This document shows, piece after piece, positions 7,244 through 16,079 of a stretch of 64,000 bases of DNA. Both the position numbers and the translations under genes were made by a program. Source of the stretch: Stenotrophomonas_A sp035629025 (GTDB lineage Bacteria; Pseudomonadota; Gammaproteobacteria; Xanthomonadales; Xanthomonadaceae); the NCBI GenBank assembly GCA_035629025.1, contig DASPIU010000076.1, forward strand, positions 124,001-188,000. Reading direction: 5' to 3'. A model generated the notes under the pieces. It was not told the DNA's origin, did no database searches, and saw nothing but the letters and a program-made list of their open reading frames with translations. Every line of letters begins with the position of its first letter. The stretch's first letter is position 1.

Positions 7244-9949
7244 TCAGAACTTGAAACGCAGGTTGAGGTAGTACTGCCGGCCGTTGGCGTACATCGCGTA
7301 CGGCAGGAAGCCCACGTCGCTGTTGGTGTAGTACTTGTACACCGGGTTGTTGAGGTTCAGGGCGTCCAGCGAGATGCTCATCCAGTCGGTGACGCGGTAC
7401 GACAGCGAAGCCGACAGCGCGCCCACGTCCTTCTGATAGAACTCGTCGGTACGGCTGACACCGGCGAAGAAGTCATCACGCCAGTTCCAGCTCAGGCGGG
7501 CGCTGAAGCGGTCGTTCTCGAAGAACCCGGCCAGGTTGTAGGTGTTCTTCGAGGTGCCGTTGAGCGGGCCACCGGCGCTGGTCTCGCCATCGGCGTAGGT
7601 GTAGTTCGCCGAAATGCCAAAGAACTCGCCGATCGGCTGCTGGTAGGAGACTTCAAAGCCCTTGACGCTGCCATTGGTGTTGATCGGCACCGACACCTCG
7701 TAGGGCGCGTACACGTCCGTGCCGCTGGCGTAGCTGGCGGCCTGGTCCTTGTACTGGATCGTCGTGGTGCCGAAGTTGATGTAGTTGTTCAACTGCATCG
7801 CGAACACGCCGAACGACAGCAACGCACGCGGGGCGAAGTACCACTCCAGGTTGGCGTCGTAGTTGGTCGAGATGATCGGCTTGAGCTGCGGGTTGCCGCC
7901 GCTGCCGGTGTGGGTCAGGTCATCGAGCGAAAGCGAGCCGGCCAGCGCGGAGTAGTCCGGGCGGGTCATGGTCTGCGATACGGCAAAGCGCGCCACCAGG
8001 TCCGGGCTCAGGTCGAACTTGATGTTGGCGCTCGGCAGCAGGCGGCTGTAGTCGTTCTGCTCGGTCGTCGGCAGGTAGTCGCCGAATGCCGAGCCGGTGA
8101 TTGCGCCGGGGATGCCTGAGGCCACCGGCAGCGCCTGGTTGTAGCGCACGTCGGTGTCGGTCTTGACGTAGCGCAGGCCGAAGTTGCCGCTCCACGCCTC
8201 ACCGGCGAAGTTGGCCTGCACGTAGGCCGCCGAGATCTTTTCCTTCACCCCATACACGTCGGAGAAGTAGAAGCGGCTGACCGGATCGCGGTTGGCGAAC
8301 TCGGCGTTGATCTGCGCCAGCTGCGCCGGCGTGTAGTACCAGATGCCGCCCGGGAAGTTGCCGTCCAGCGCGCTGCCGAAGTTGCCCGGGTAGCTGCCGC
8401 CGGTGGTCGGGTAGGCACCGATGTCAGTCCAGTTGCTGGCGAAGTTCGGGCCCTGCGCGATCTCGAAATCGTTCTTGCGCTCGTGCTCGGAGTAGCGCAC
8501 GCCGAAGTCGAACGAGGTCAGCACGCTGTCGGCGCTGGCGAACAGTTCACCGTCGGCGGCAAACCAGTCCTCGCTGTCCTTCACGTCGATGGCCTGGCCG
8601 CCGAAAATCCAGCCGTTCTGCGGCAGGTGCGTCCCGGGGGTGTTCACGCCACCCAGCGACCAGTCGATCGCATCACCCAGACCGCCCATGCTCCAGCTGG
8701 CGCCGCCGTTGGGCGCAGTGCCGGTTTCCAGCACGTCCTGGGTCGGGCTCTTGCCGCTACCGTCGGTGGTGCCGACCTGGAACTTGAAGTTGAGGTTGTC
8801 GGAAGCCTGCCAGTCGGCGTCCAGGGTCAGGTACTTGGACTCGGACGAGGCATTCGGGCGCGAGATCATGTCGTACACGCCGTACGGCGTGACCGTGCCG
8901 CTGGTCACCGGCGCATAGGTGGCCTGGGTCAGCACGCCATTGCGCACCACGTAGCCCGGCTGCGGCGCCTGCGTGTTGACGAACTGGCTGGCCCACATCA
9001 TGTAGTTGCGGTTGTAGTTGTCCGCTTCCAGCTTGGAGTAGAAGCCATTGAGGTTCAGGGTCAGGCTGTCGGTGGCCTTGACCTCGATATCCAGCACGCC
9101 ACCCTTGCGCTCGCGCGTCTGGTCGAAATACACCGAGCCGAGCAGGTTCGGGTAGAGCACGCCGGCCAGATCCGGATTGGTCGCCACGACCGCGGCATCA
9201 TCCGGGATCACGCCGTAGCCGCCGACCACTTCCTGGCCGTCGCGACGCAGCGCGCGCTTCTCGTAGAAGCCCTGCACCATCACGCCGACGTTGTTGGCGT
9301 CGTTCTTCCAGTTCAGCAGCGCGCTGATCTGCGGCTCGGTCTTGTCCGGCAGGTCGGCGTAGGAAGCGCCAACCGAGACCTCGGTGGTCAAGTTGTCGGC
9401 GAACTGCAGCGGGCGGCGGGTGATGATGTTCACCGAACCGGCGCTGCCGCCTTCGACGAGCTTGGCCTGCGAGCTCTTGTTGACGATGACCTGGTCGACG
9501 ATTTCCGAGGGCAGCAGCGAATAGCTGACGCTGCGGCCGACATTGGCGACCTGGCTGAGCACGAACCAGTCACCGGTGCCGATGGTGTGGCCGTTGACCA
9601 GGGTCTGGGTCAGGCTCGGGTTGGTGCCGCGCAGGCTGACGCGGTCGGCTTCGTCGAAGGCGCCTTCGCTGGCGCTGGACGAGCTGATGTTGACGCCCGG
9701 AAGTTCGCGCAGCGTGTCGGCCACATTCTTGGCCGGCAGCTTGCCGATGTCCTCGGCGGTGACGACTTCGACGCGCGCCTGTGCTTCACGCTTGGTATCA
9801 AGCGACTTTTCCATGGAGCCGCGAATGCCGACGACCTGCACGGTGTCCAGGTCGGTGGCGGTGGTCTGCTGGCTGGCATCCTGCGCCTGCGCGCCGAAAA
9901 CGATACAGCTGACGATGGCGGTAGAAAGAACGGACTTGCGGTATTTCAT
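7244..9949 (-). CDS. TonB-dependent outer-membrane receptor, GlcNAc/chitooligosaccharide locus
   Basis: The 901-residue precursor has a signal peptide (ending FGAQAQ), a TonB-box region with LDTVQVVGIRGS, a plug domain (ELPGVNI, DRVSLRGT, SLLPSEIVDQVIVNKS, GGSAGSVNIITRRP) and a long 22-strand-type barrel ending in the aromatic beta-signal YYLNLRFKF. This is the long receptor type used for carbohydrate uptake. Its place between glk and hexosaminidase, in the operon diverging from the nag genes, implies import of GlcNAc oligomers across the outer membrane. The start is ATG 9949, with AGGAGA ideally placed 6 nt upstream; two in-frame starts a few codons earlier lack this. The substrate is inferred from context. 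Confidence 0.92.
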   Translation of the reverse strand: MKYRKSVLSTAIVSCIVFGAQAQDASQQTTATDLDTVQVVGIRGSMEKSLDTKREAQARVEVVTAEDIGKLPAKNVADTLRELPGVNISSSSASEGAFDEADRVSLRGTNPSLTQTLVNGHTIGTGDWFVLSQVANVGRSVSYSLLPSEIVDQVIVNKSSQAKLVEGGSAGSVNIITRRPLQFADNLTTEVSVGASYADLPDKTEPQISALLNWKNDANNVGVMVQGFYEKRALRRDGQEVVGGYGVIPDDAAVVATNPDLAGVLYPNLLGSVYFDQTRERKGGVLDIEVKATDSLTLNLNGFYSKLEADNYNRNYMMWASQFVNTQAPQPGYVVRNGVLTQATYAPVTSGTVTPYGVYDMISRPNASSESKYLTLDADWQASDNLNFKFQVGTTDGSGKSPTQDVLETGTAPNGGASWSMGGLGDAIDWSLGGVNTPGTHLPQNGWIFGGQAIDVKDSEDWFAADGELFASADSVLTSFDFGVRYSEHERKNDFEIAQGPNFASNWTDIGAYPTTGGSYPGNFGSALDGNFPGGIWYYTPAQLAQINAEFANRDPVSRFYFSDVYGVKEKISAAYVQANFAGEAWSGNFGLRYVKTDTDVRYNQALPVASGIPGAITGSAFGDYLPTTEQNDYSRLLPSANIKFDLSPDLVARFAVSQTMTRPDYSALAGSLSLDDLTHTGSGGNPQLKPIISTNYDANLEWYFAPRALLSFGVFAMQLNNYINFGTTTIQYKDQAASYASGTDVYAPYEVSVPINTNGSVKGFEVSYQQPIGEFFGISANYTYADGETSAGGPLNGTSKNTYNLAGFFENDRFSARLSWNWRDDFFAGVSRTDEFYQKDVGALSASLSYRVTDWMSISLDALNLNNPVYKYYTNSDVGFLPYAMYANGRQYYLNLRFKF

Positions 9950-10058
9950 GATGTCTCTCCTCATCAATCAATGAATGTGCCGGCATGGCTGGCGCCGATG
10001 TTGCTATGCGTTCGCGGTCTCCCCGACCTCGACGCGGACCTTGACCACGATGTTGCGA

Positions 10059-11066
10059 CTACGCTTTCGCTTTCTGGCCCAGATACCAACTGGCGGCGCC
10101 CACGACGCCCAGCTGCCCGTGCTCGACCAACTTCACGGGGACTCGTTCCAGCGCCTCGCGCATGGTTCCCTTGTCCAGGAACCGCTGCACGAAGCTGCTG
10201 CCGATCAGGAACTGGCGGATCTTGGGAAGGATCCCGCCAGCGAGATAGATGCCGCCCTGCGCGCCATAGAGCAGGGCCATGTCGCCGACCACGCTGCCGA
10301 GCAGGCCGCAGAACACGTCCAGCGCCTGGTGCGCGAGCGGGTCGCTGCCTTCCAGCGCGGCGGCGGTGATGGCGTCGGGCGTGGCATGGACCGCGGGCAC
10401 GCCGCGTACCGCGCACAGCGCGTTGTAGAGGTTGAGCAGGCCCGGGCCTGACAATGCGTGTTCAACCGGCACGTGGCTGCGCTGGCGCAGCATCTGCCGC
10501 ACCAGCTGCATTTCCAGTTCGGTATTGGTGGCCAGCGCGGCCTGGCCGGCTTCGGTCGCCAACACGACGGGGCGGCCGTCGTTGGGCAGCCACACCGCCG
10601 CGCCCAGGCCGGTGCCCGGGCCCAGCACCAGGGTGGGGCCGCGCGGCGCCTGCGCCGGGCCGGTGAGCTGCAGCACTTCGCTGGCGTCCACATAGGCCGC
10701 GGCATGAGCAACGGCTTCAAAGTCGTTGACCAGGTGTACCGAAGCCAGGCCGAGCTCTTCGCGGATCGCGCGCGGCGACAGCACCCACGGCAGGTTGTTG
10801 GTGATCACCGTGCCGTCGGCCAGCGGGTAGCCGGCGCTGGCAATCACGCAGTCGCGCACGCCCGGGTTGTCGCGCAGGAAGTCGCCGACGATCGCAGCCA
10901 GGCTCGGGTAGTCGGCACAGCGGTACTTGCGGTAGTCCAGCACTTCGACCGGGTGGCGCGGATCGGCACTGGCGCGCACGCGGCCGATGCGCACATGCGT
11001 GCCACCCACATCCGCGGCCAGGAACGGCGCGGCCTGCGGCAGATTGGGGGTCGAAGCAGGGGACAT
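10059..11066 (-). CDS. Glucokinase-family sugar kinase (GlcNAc/glucose kinase)
   Basis: The 335-residue enzyme is a Glk-type ROK-like ASKHA kinase. It has the phosphate-1 motif FLAADVGGTHVRIG, the sugar-binding NNLPWVLS and HLVNDFEA segments, and the adenosine loop LVLGPGTGLGAAVWL. In this locus it most likely phosphorylates imported GlcNAc (and/or glucose) to the 6-phosphate for NagA. It is first in the leftward operon, 109 bp before the TonB receptor. ATG 11066 fits the family start, but AGGAG lies 14 nt upstream, and an in-frame GTG at 11075 has that Shine-Dalgarno at 5 nt, so three extra residues are possible. The promoter region contains a LacI-type palindrome. Confidence 0.88.
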   Translation of the reverse strand: MSPASTPNLPQAAPFLAADVGGTHVRIGRVRASADPRHPVEVLDYRKYRCADYPSLAAIVGDFLRDNPGVRDCVIASAGYPLADGTVITNNLPWVLSPRAIREELGLASVHLVNDFEAVAHAAAYVDASEVLQLTGPAQAPRGPTLVLGPGTGLGAAVWLPNDGRPVVLATEAGQAALATNTELEMQLVRQMLRQRSHVPVEHALSGPGLLNLYNALCAVRGVPAVHATPDAITAAALEGSDPLAHQALDVFCGLLGSVVGDMALLYGAQGGIYLAGGILPKIRQFLIGSSFVQRFLDKGTMREALERVPVKLVEHGQLGVVGAASWYLGQKAKA

Positions 11067-11149
11067 TGCAGCCACACGGACTCCTGGTCGCCGGGAGGGC
11101 ACGCCGCCGCCCGGAAGGGCGATCGACGGGGCCGAGTGTGGGAGCGGGC

Positions 11150-11163
11150 TGACAACGATGTCA
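11150..11163. promoter_or_regulatory. LacI-type operator 1 (TGACAACGATGTCA) upstream of glk
   Basis: The 14-bp near-palindrome (outer arms TGACA/TGTCA exact) lies 87 bp upstream of glk. On the minus strand it overlaps a TTGACA hexamer that could be the -35 box of the leftward operon. It shares its first eight bases, TGACAACG, with operator 2 at 11382-11395. The obvious regulator is the LacI-family protein encoded at 12742. Confidence 0.65.
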
Positions 11164-11350
11164 ACGGGGTGCAACGAAATTTTCGCAAAAGGGTAACCGC
11201 GGGTCGGGAGGGGAAACCGGTTTCAACCTGTCCGGTGCAGGCTCGACACGGCGCGCGCCTTGCCTCGCTTGGCGCTCGGACGTGCCCATGTGGCGCCGCA
11301 CCATTGCTGCGGCGCGTCACGCATGCAGCGCAAGGAATTCTCACAACAAG

Positions 11351-11379
11351 TTGACAAGCCGGCGCCGGCATCGAATAAA
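11351..11379 (+). promoter_or_regulatory. Sigma-70 promoter for the nagP-nagX operon
   Basis: A consensus -35 box TTGACA (11351-11356) is followed after 16-18 bp by GAATAAA, a fair -10 box (about 11373-11379). The site is 66 bp upstream of the permease start codon. The LacI-type operator 2 begins 3 bp downstream of the -10 box, over the expected transcription start, a classical repressor position. Confidence 0.55.
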
Positions 11380-11381
11380 TG

Positions 11382-11395
11382 TGACAACGTTGTTC
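11382..11395. promoter_or_regulatory. LacI-type operator 2 (TGACAACGTTGTTC) at the permease promoter
   Basis: The core ACAACGTTGT (11384-11393) is a perfect 10-bp palindrome with a central CG, the usual symmetry of LacI-family operators. It lies directly after the predicted -10 box of the rightward operon and matches operator 1 at 11150 in the first eight bases. Together the two would let one repressor silence both arms of the divergent locus. Confidence 0.7.
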
Positions 11396-11444
11396 CCAGC
11401 CAGACCGCCGCAATGGCCGTCGTCGACGCAGGAGCTTTCACCGC

Positions 11445-12749
11445 ATGTCCGCACTTGCCGCCACCCCCGAACGCTCCCGCGTGATGACCTCGATCGCGAT
11501 CGTCGGCGTGCTGTTCTTCATCATCGGCTTTTTCACCTGGATCAACGGTCCGCTGATCACCTTCGTGCGCCTGGCCTTCGACCTCAACGAGGTCAACGCC
11601 TTCCTGGTGCTGATGGTGTTCTATCTGTCGTACTTCTTCCTGGCTCTGCCTTCGTCGTGGATTCTCAAGCGCACCGGCATGAAGAAGGGTCTGGCCCTGA
11701 GCCTGTTCGTGATGGCGGCCGGCGCGGCGGCCTTCGGACAGTTCGCCACGCAGCGCTGGTATCCCGGCGCGCTGGCCGGGCTGTTCGTGATCGGCAGCGG
11801 ACTGGCGTTGCTGCAGACGGCGATCAACCCCTACATCTCCATCCTCGGCCCGATCGAAACCGCCGCGCGGCGCATCGCCTTGATGGGCATCTGCAACAAG
11901 ATCGCCGGCATTCTCGCGCCGATCATCATCGGCACCGTGGTGCTGCATGGCATCGGCGATCTGTCGGCGCAGGTCGCCAGTGCCGATGCCGCGACCAAGG
12001 CCACGCTGCTCAATGATTTCGCCGCCAAGATCCACGCGCCTTACCTGACCATGGCCGCGGTGCTGGTGGTGCTGGCGATCGGCGTGCTGTTCTCGCCGCT
12101 GCCCGAGCTCAAGCCGTCCGAGGCCAACGCCACGCCGGCCAGCGGCGGCGCCGGCAAGACCAGCATCTTCCAGTTCCCGCACCTGTGGCTGGGCGTGCTG
12201 TGCCTGTTTGTCTATGTCGGCGTGGAAGTGATGGCCGGCGATGCGATCGGCACCTACGGCCACGGCTTCGACCTGCCGCTGGATCGCACCAAGGTCTTTA
12301 CCTCCTTCACCCTGGGCGCGATGCTTGCCGGCTACATCGCCGGCCTGGTGCTGATTCCGCGCGTGGTGTCGCAGGCGCGCTACCTGAGCATTTCCGCGGT
12401 GCTGGGCGTGGTGTTCTCGCTGGGCGCCTACCTGACCCACGGCTACGTGTCGGTCGGCTTCGTCGCCGCGCTCGGCTTTGCCAACGCGATGATGTGGCCG
12501 GCGATCTTCCCGCTTGCCATCCAGGGCCTGGGCCGCTTCACCGAGATCGGTTCGGCGCTGCTGATCATGGGCATTGCCGGCGGCGCGATCATCCCGCAGG
12601 CCTTCGCCATCCTGAAGCAGCACTACGACTTCCAGCTGGTGTTTGCCGCGCTGATGGTGCCCTGCTATCTGTACATCCTGTACTACTCGCTGCGCGGCCA
12701 CCGTGCCGGGCTGCCGGCGGGCGCTACGGCGGGAAGGGCCGATGCCTGA
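11445..12749 (+). CDS. nagP: N-acetylglucosamine permease, MFS (NagP/FucP type)
   Basis: The 434-residue membrane protein has about twelve transmembrane segments and resembles the FucP-like sugar:proton symporters, in particular the NagP GlcNAc permease of xanthomonads and Shewanella. Landmarks are FFTWINGPLI in the first span, GSGLALLQTAINPYISILGP, and GDAIGTYG and MMWPAIFPLAIQGLG in the second half. It would carry GlcNAc across the inner membrane without phosphorylation, which explains the separate kinase gene in the divergent operon. It is the first gene of the rightward operon; its last 8 bases overlap the start of the LacI gene. Substrate assigned from family and context. Confidence 0.9.
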   Translation: MSALAATPERSRVMTSIAIVGVLFFIIGFFTWINGPLITFVRLAFDLNEVNAFLVLMVFYLSYFFLALPSSWILKRTGMKKGLALSLFVMAAGAAAFGQFATQRWYPGALAGLFVIGSGLALLQTAINPYISILGPIETAARRIALMGICNKIAGILAPIIIGTVVLHGIGDLSAQVASADAATKATLLNDFAAKIHAPYLTMAAVLVVLAIGVLFSPLPELKPSEANATPASGGAGKTSIFQFPHLWLGVLCLFVYVGVEVMAGDAIGTYGHGFDLPLDRTKVFTSFTLGAMLAGYIAGLVLIPRVVSQARYLSISAVLGVVFSLGAYLTHGYVSVGFVAALGFANAMMWPAIFPLAIQGLGRFTEIGSALLIMGIAGGAIIPQAFAILKQHYDFQLVFAALMVPCYLYILYYSLRGHRAGLPAGATAGRADA

Positions 12750-13875
12750 GCAGGGCCGCCCGGAACCGCGCATCATGGACGCCCTCGCCACCGCCCCGGA
12801 GCCGCCCATGCGCAGGCCGACGATCAAGGACGTCGCCGAACGCGCGAAGGTCTCGCTGAAGACCGTTTCGCGCGTGATCAACAACGAGCCGTCGGTGATG
12901 CAGGCCACCCGTGCGCGGGTGCTGCGCGCCATCGCCGACCTGGACTACGAACCGGACCCCTCCGCGCGCAACCTGCGCAGCGGCACGCCGTTCGTCATCG
13001 GCCTGGTCTACGACAATCCCAATCCGTACCACATCATCGGCGTGCAGAACGGCGTGCTTGCGGCCTGCCGCGAGACCGGCTTCGGCCTGCAGATCAATCC
13101 GGTCGATTCCACCTCGCCGCTGCTGGCCGAGGAGCTCGCCGAATGGGTGCAGCGCTCGCGCCTGGCCGGCGTGGTGTTGACCGCGCCGATGTCCGAGCGC
13201 CCGGAGCTGCTGGCCGGCCTCGCCGCGCGCGGCATCAAGACCGTGCGCATCATCGCCGCCACCGAAGACCCGGGCGATGGCGCCTGCGTCTACATCGACG
13301 ACCGTGATGCGGCCTACGAGATCACCGAACACCTGATCCAGCTCGGCCACCAGCGCATCGGCTTCCTCTGGGGTGGGCCGCAGCATCGCTCCAGCGGCGA
13401 GCGTTATGCCGGCTACGAGGCCGCGCTGCGCGACTACGGCATCGGCGTGGACAAGCACTTGATCGTGCAGGGCGACTACACCTTCGATGATGGTTTCCGT
13501 GGTGCGCGCCGTCTGCTGGCGCTGCGCGAGCCGCCCACCGCGATCTTCGGCAGCAACGACGAGATCGCCGCCGGCGTGCTCGCCGCGGCCAAGTCCACCG
13601 GCATGAACGTGCCGTACCAGCTGTCCATTGCCGGCTTCGAGGACAGCCCGTTCTCGCGCCAGTCCTGGCCGCCGCTGACCACCGCCAAGCAGGCCACCGA
13701 AGACATCGCGCGCCACGCCGCGCGCCTGTTGATCAGCCAGCTGCGCAGCGATGCCTATGACGAGCAGGCCACGGTTCTGCAGAACCGCGGCTTTGTCCCG
13801 CAGCTGGTGGTGCGCGGCTCGACCGCGCCCGCGCCGGCTGCCGGTGCCCGCATCGCGCCGCCCGAACCGACCTGA
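12742..13875 (+). CDS. LacI-family transcriptional regulator of the GlcNAc locus
   Basis: The 377-residue protein has an N-terminal LacI helix-turn-helix (TIKDVAERAKVSLKTVSRV) preceded by an unusually long 20-plus-residue leader, then the hinge YEPDPSARNLRSG and a periplasmic-binding-protein-like effector domain (VIGLVYDNPNPYH, FGSNDEIAAGVL, IAGFEDSPFSR). It probably represses both arms of the locus through the palindromes at 11150 and 11382, with a GlcNAc-derived effector; this is inference. ATG 12742 overlaps the permease stop and has GGGAAGGG before it. ATGs at 12775 and 12808 (just before the HTH) are alternative starts. Confidence 0.9.
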   Translation: MPEQGRPEPRIMDALATAPEPPMRRPTIKDVAERAKVSLKTVSRVINNEPSVMQATRARVLRAIADLDYEPDPSARNLRSGTPFVIGLVYDNPNPYHIIGVQNGVLAACRETGFGLQINPVDSTSPLLAEELAEWVQRSRLAGVVLTAPMSERPELLAGLAARGIKTVRIIAATEDPGDGACVYIDDRDAAYEITEHLIQLGHQRIGFLWGGPQHRSSGERYAGYEAALRDYGIGVDKHLIVQGDYTFDDGFRGARRLLALREPPTAIFGSNDEIAAGVLAAAKSTGMNVPYQLSIAGFEDSPFSRQSWPPLTTAKQATEDIARHAARLLISQLRSDAYDEQATVLQNRGFVPQLVVRGSTAPAPAAGARIAPPEPT

Positions 13876-13905
13876 CGCCTTCCTCCCGACGACCTCATCG
13901 CCCCC

Positions 13906-14934
13906 ATGTCCCTGCCTGAAGAAAGCCAGACCCTGATGTTCCGCGAGGCCGCGGAAACCGCCGATGTCGTCGCCGCCCAATTCGCGCGCAACCGCGCCAC
14001 GGTCCAGGCCCTGGCGGCGTCGCTGCGCGCCGAGCCGCCGCCGTTCGTGGTGACCTGCGCGCGCGGCAGTTCCGACCATGCCGCCACTTACGCCAAGTAC
14101 CTTTTCGAGACCCAGCTTGGCGTGGTCACCGCATCGGCTTCGCCCTCGGTGGGTTCGGTGTACGAAGCGCCACTGGCACTCAACGGTGCGCTGTACCTGG
14201 TGATCTCGCAGTCGGGCAAGAGCCCGGACCTGCTGCGCAACGCCGAAGCGGCGAAGAAGGCCGGCGCGCGCGTGGTCGCCCTGGTCAACGTCGAAGATTC
14301 GCCGCTGGCGCAGCTGGCCGACACCGTGCTGGCGCTGGGCGCCGGACCCGAACGCAGCGTGGCCGCGACCAAGAGCTACCTCGCCTCGCTGGCCGCGATC
14401 CTGCAGCTGGGCGCGTTCTGGAAGCAGGACCCGGCGCTGCTCGCCGCGCTCGATGCCTTGCCCGACGCGCTACGCCGCGCATGGCAGTGCGACTGGACCG
14501 CGCTGACCGAAGGCCTGGTGCCGGCGCACAACCTGTTCGTGCTGGGGCGCGGTCTGGGCCTGGCCGCCGCGCAGGAAGCGGCGCTCAAGTTCAAGGAAAC
14601 CTGCGGCCTGCACGCCGAAGCTTACAGCTCGGCGGAAGTGAAGCACGGGCCGATGGCGCTGGTCGGGCCGGGCTTCCCGGTGCTTGCCTTTGCGCAGCCC
14701 GACGAGACCGGTGCCGGTACCCGTGCCGTGGCCGAGGAATTCCGCGCGCGCGGCGCGCAGGTGTGGCTGGCCGCCGCCGATGGCGACCTGGCGCTGGCCG
14801 CGCCGCCGCACCCGGCCTGCACGCCGCTGTTGACGATCCAGAGCTTCTATCGCGCGATCAACGCGCTGGCGCTGCGCCGCGGGCACAACCCGGATCTGCC
14901 GCCGCACTTGAACAAGGTTACCGAGACGGTCTGA
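13906..14934 (+). CDS. Glucosamine-6-phosphate deaminase, SIS/GlmS-like type (NagB-II)
   Basis: The 342-residue protein consists of two SIS domains (about 35-180 and 195-335) like the isomerase half of GlmS but without the glutamine amidotransferase domain. Motifs include CARGSSDHAATYAK, VISQSGKSPDLL, the ERSVAATKSY segment, KFKETCGLHAEAYSS, EVKHGPMALV, and the C-terminal LPPHLNKVTETV. In nag loci this type replaces NagB, converting glucosamine-6-phosphate to fructose-6-phosphate plus ammonia. It lies 30 bp after the LacI gene and 4 bp before nagA. A general sugar-phosphate isomerase is the alternative, but the neighbourhood makes the deaminase role strong. Confidence 0.9.
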   Translation: MSLPEESQTLMFREAAETADVVAAQFARNRATVQALAASLRAEPPPFVVTCARGSSDHAATYAKYLFETQLGVVTASASPSVGSVYEAPLALNGALYLVISQSGKSPDLLRNAEAAKKAGARVVALVNVEDSPLAQLADTVLALGAGPERSVAATKSYLASLAAILQLGAFWKQDPALLAALDALPDALRRAWQCDWTALTEGLVPAHNLFVLGRGLGLAAAQEAALKFKETCGLHAEAYSSAEVKHGPMALVGPGFPVLAFAQPDETGAGTRAVAEEFRARGAQVWLAAADGDLALAAPPHPACTPLLTIQSFYRAINALALRRGHNPDLPPHLNKVTETV

Positions 14935-14938
14935 CGCC

Positions 14939-16078
14939 ATGGCAATCGCGCTGCGCAACGGAAACATCCTGACCGACCACGGCTTCGACACGCAGCTGGC
15001 GGTGCTGGTCGAAGAAGGCCGCATCAGCGCGCTGCTGCCGCTGGACGATCCGCGCGTGGCCGCGGCCACGACGGTGGACCTGCAAGGCCATACGCTGCTG
15101 CCGGGCTTCATCGACGCGCAGGTCAACGGTGGCGGCGGCTATCTGTTCAACAACACCCCCGACGTGCAGGCGCTGGCGCACATCGCGCGCGCGCACCGCC
15201 GCTTCGGCACCACCGGCCTGTTGCCGACGCTGATCAGCGACGATGCCGCGGTGATGGAAAAGGCCATTGCCGCCACCGCGCAGGCCATCGATGCCGGTGT
15301 GCCCGGCGTGCTCGGCATCCATCTGGAGGGGCCGTACATCGCACCGGCGCGCAAGGGCACGCACGATGCCAGCAAGTTCCGCGTGCCCGATGCCGCCGAG
15401 GTGGCGATGGCCGCCTCGCTGCGCAACGGCGTGACCCTGCTGACGCTGGCGCCGGAGCAGGTGCCGGCCGACACCATCCGCGCGCTGGTCGCGGCCGGGG
15501 TGATTGTCGCCGCCGGCCACACCGCCGGCAGCTATGAGCAGATTCGCGCGGGACTGGACGCTGGCATCACCGGCTTTACCCATCTGTACAATGCGATGTC
15601 GCCGCTGCAGGGGCGCGAGCCTGGCGCGGTCGGTGCCGCGCTGGAAGACGAGGGCAGCTGGTGCGGCCTCATCGTCGACGGCGTGCATGTGCATCCGGCC
15701 AGCCTGCGCGTGGCGCTGGCGGCCAAGCCGCGCGGCAAGCTGTTCCTGGTCACCGATGCGATGCCGCCGGTGGGCGCGGACGATCCGAGCTATTCGCTGT
15801 ATGGCGAAATCATCACCGCCGTCGATGGCGTGGTGCGCAACGCCGCGGGCGCGCTGGCCGGCTCGGCGCTGGACATGGCCACGGCGGTGCGCAACAGCGT
15901 GGAACTGCTCGGCCTGTCGCTGGAAGAGGCCTCGCGCATGGCCTCGACCTATCCGGCGCAGTTCCTGGGCCTGGGCGATCGCTACGGACGCATCGCGCCG
16001 GGTTATCAGGCCGACCTGGTATTGCTCGACGACAAGCTGCAGGTGCTCGCGACCTGGATTGCCGGCAGCGCCGACTGA
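14939..16078 (+). CDS. nagA: N-acetylglucosamine-6-phosphate deacetylase
   Basis: The 379-residue amidohydrolase removes acetate from GlcNAc-6-phosphate to give glucosamine-6-phosphate for the deaminase encoded just upstream. The metal and substrate motifs are all present: LPGFIDAQVNGGGG, HLEGPY (metal ligand Glu), AAGHTAGSYEQ, THLYNAMSP, LIVDGVHVHP, and the catalytic Asp in LVTDAMPP. Length is standard for NagA. It starts 4 bp after the deaminase stop and is followed after 1 bp by nagX, so the three are translated from one mRNA. Confidence 0.96.
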   Translation: MAIALRNGNILTDHGFDTQLAVLVEEGRISALLPLDDPRVAAATTVDLQGHTLLPGFIDAQVNGGGGYLFNNTPDVQALAHIARAHRRFGTTGLLPTLISDDAAVMEKAIAATAQAIDAGVPGVLGIHLEGPYIAPARKGTHDASKFRVPDAAEVAMAASLRNGVTLLTLAPEQVPADTIRALVAAGVIVAAGHTAGSYEQIRAGLDAGITGFTHLYNAMSPLQGREPGAVGAALEDEGSWCGLIVDGVHVHPASLRVALAAKPRGKLFLVTDAMPPVGADDPSYSLYGEIITAVDGVVRNAAGALAGSALDMATAVRNSVELLGLSLEEASRMASTYPAQFLGLGDRYGRIAPGYQADLVLLDDKLQVLATWIAGSAD

Positions 16079-16079
16079 C

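Noticed and set aside
4516..7254. A 912-codon open frame on the + strand opposite the hexosaminidase gene
   Set aside because: It is antisense to a gene with complete GH20 motifs. Long antisense frames are expected in high-GC DNA, and the translation is rich in Arg, Gln, His and Gly without any family pattern.
11380..11386. A TGTCACA on the minus strand in the nag promoter region as another ECF41 site
   Set aside because: No CGTC follows at 16 bp; the match is part of the LacI-type operator.
11223..12932. A 569-codon open frame on the - strand opposite the permease gene
   Set aside because: Shadow of the MFS permease gene; composition is dominated by His, Gln, Arg and Asp.
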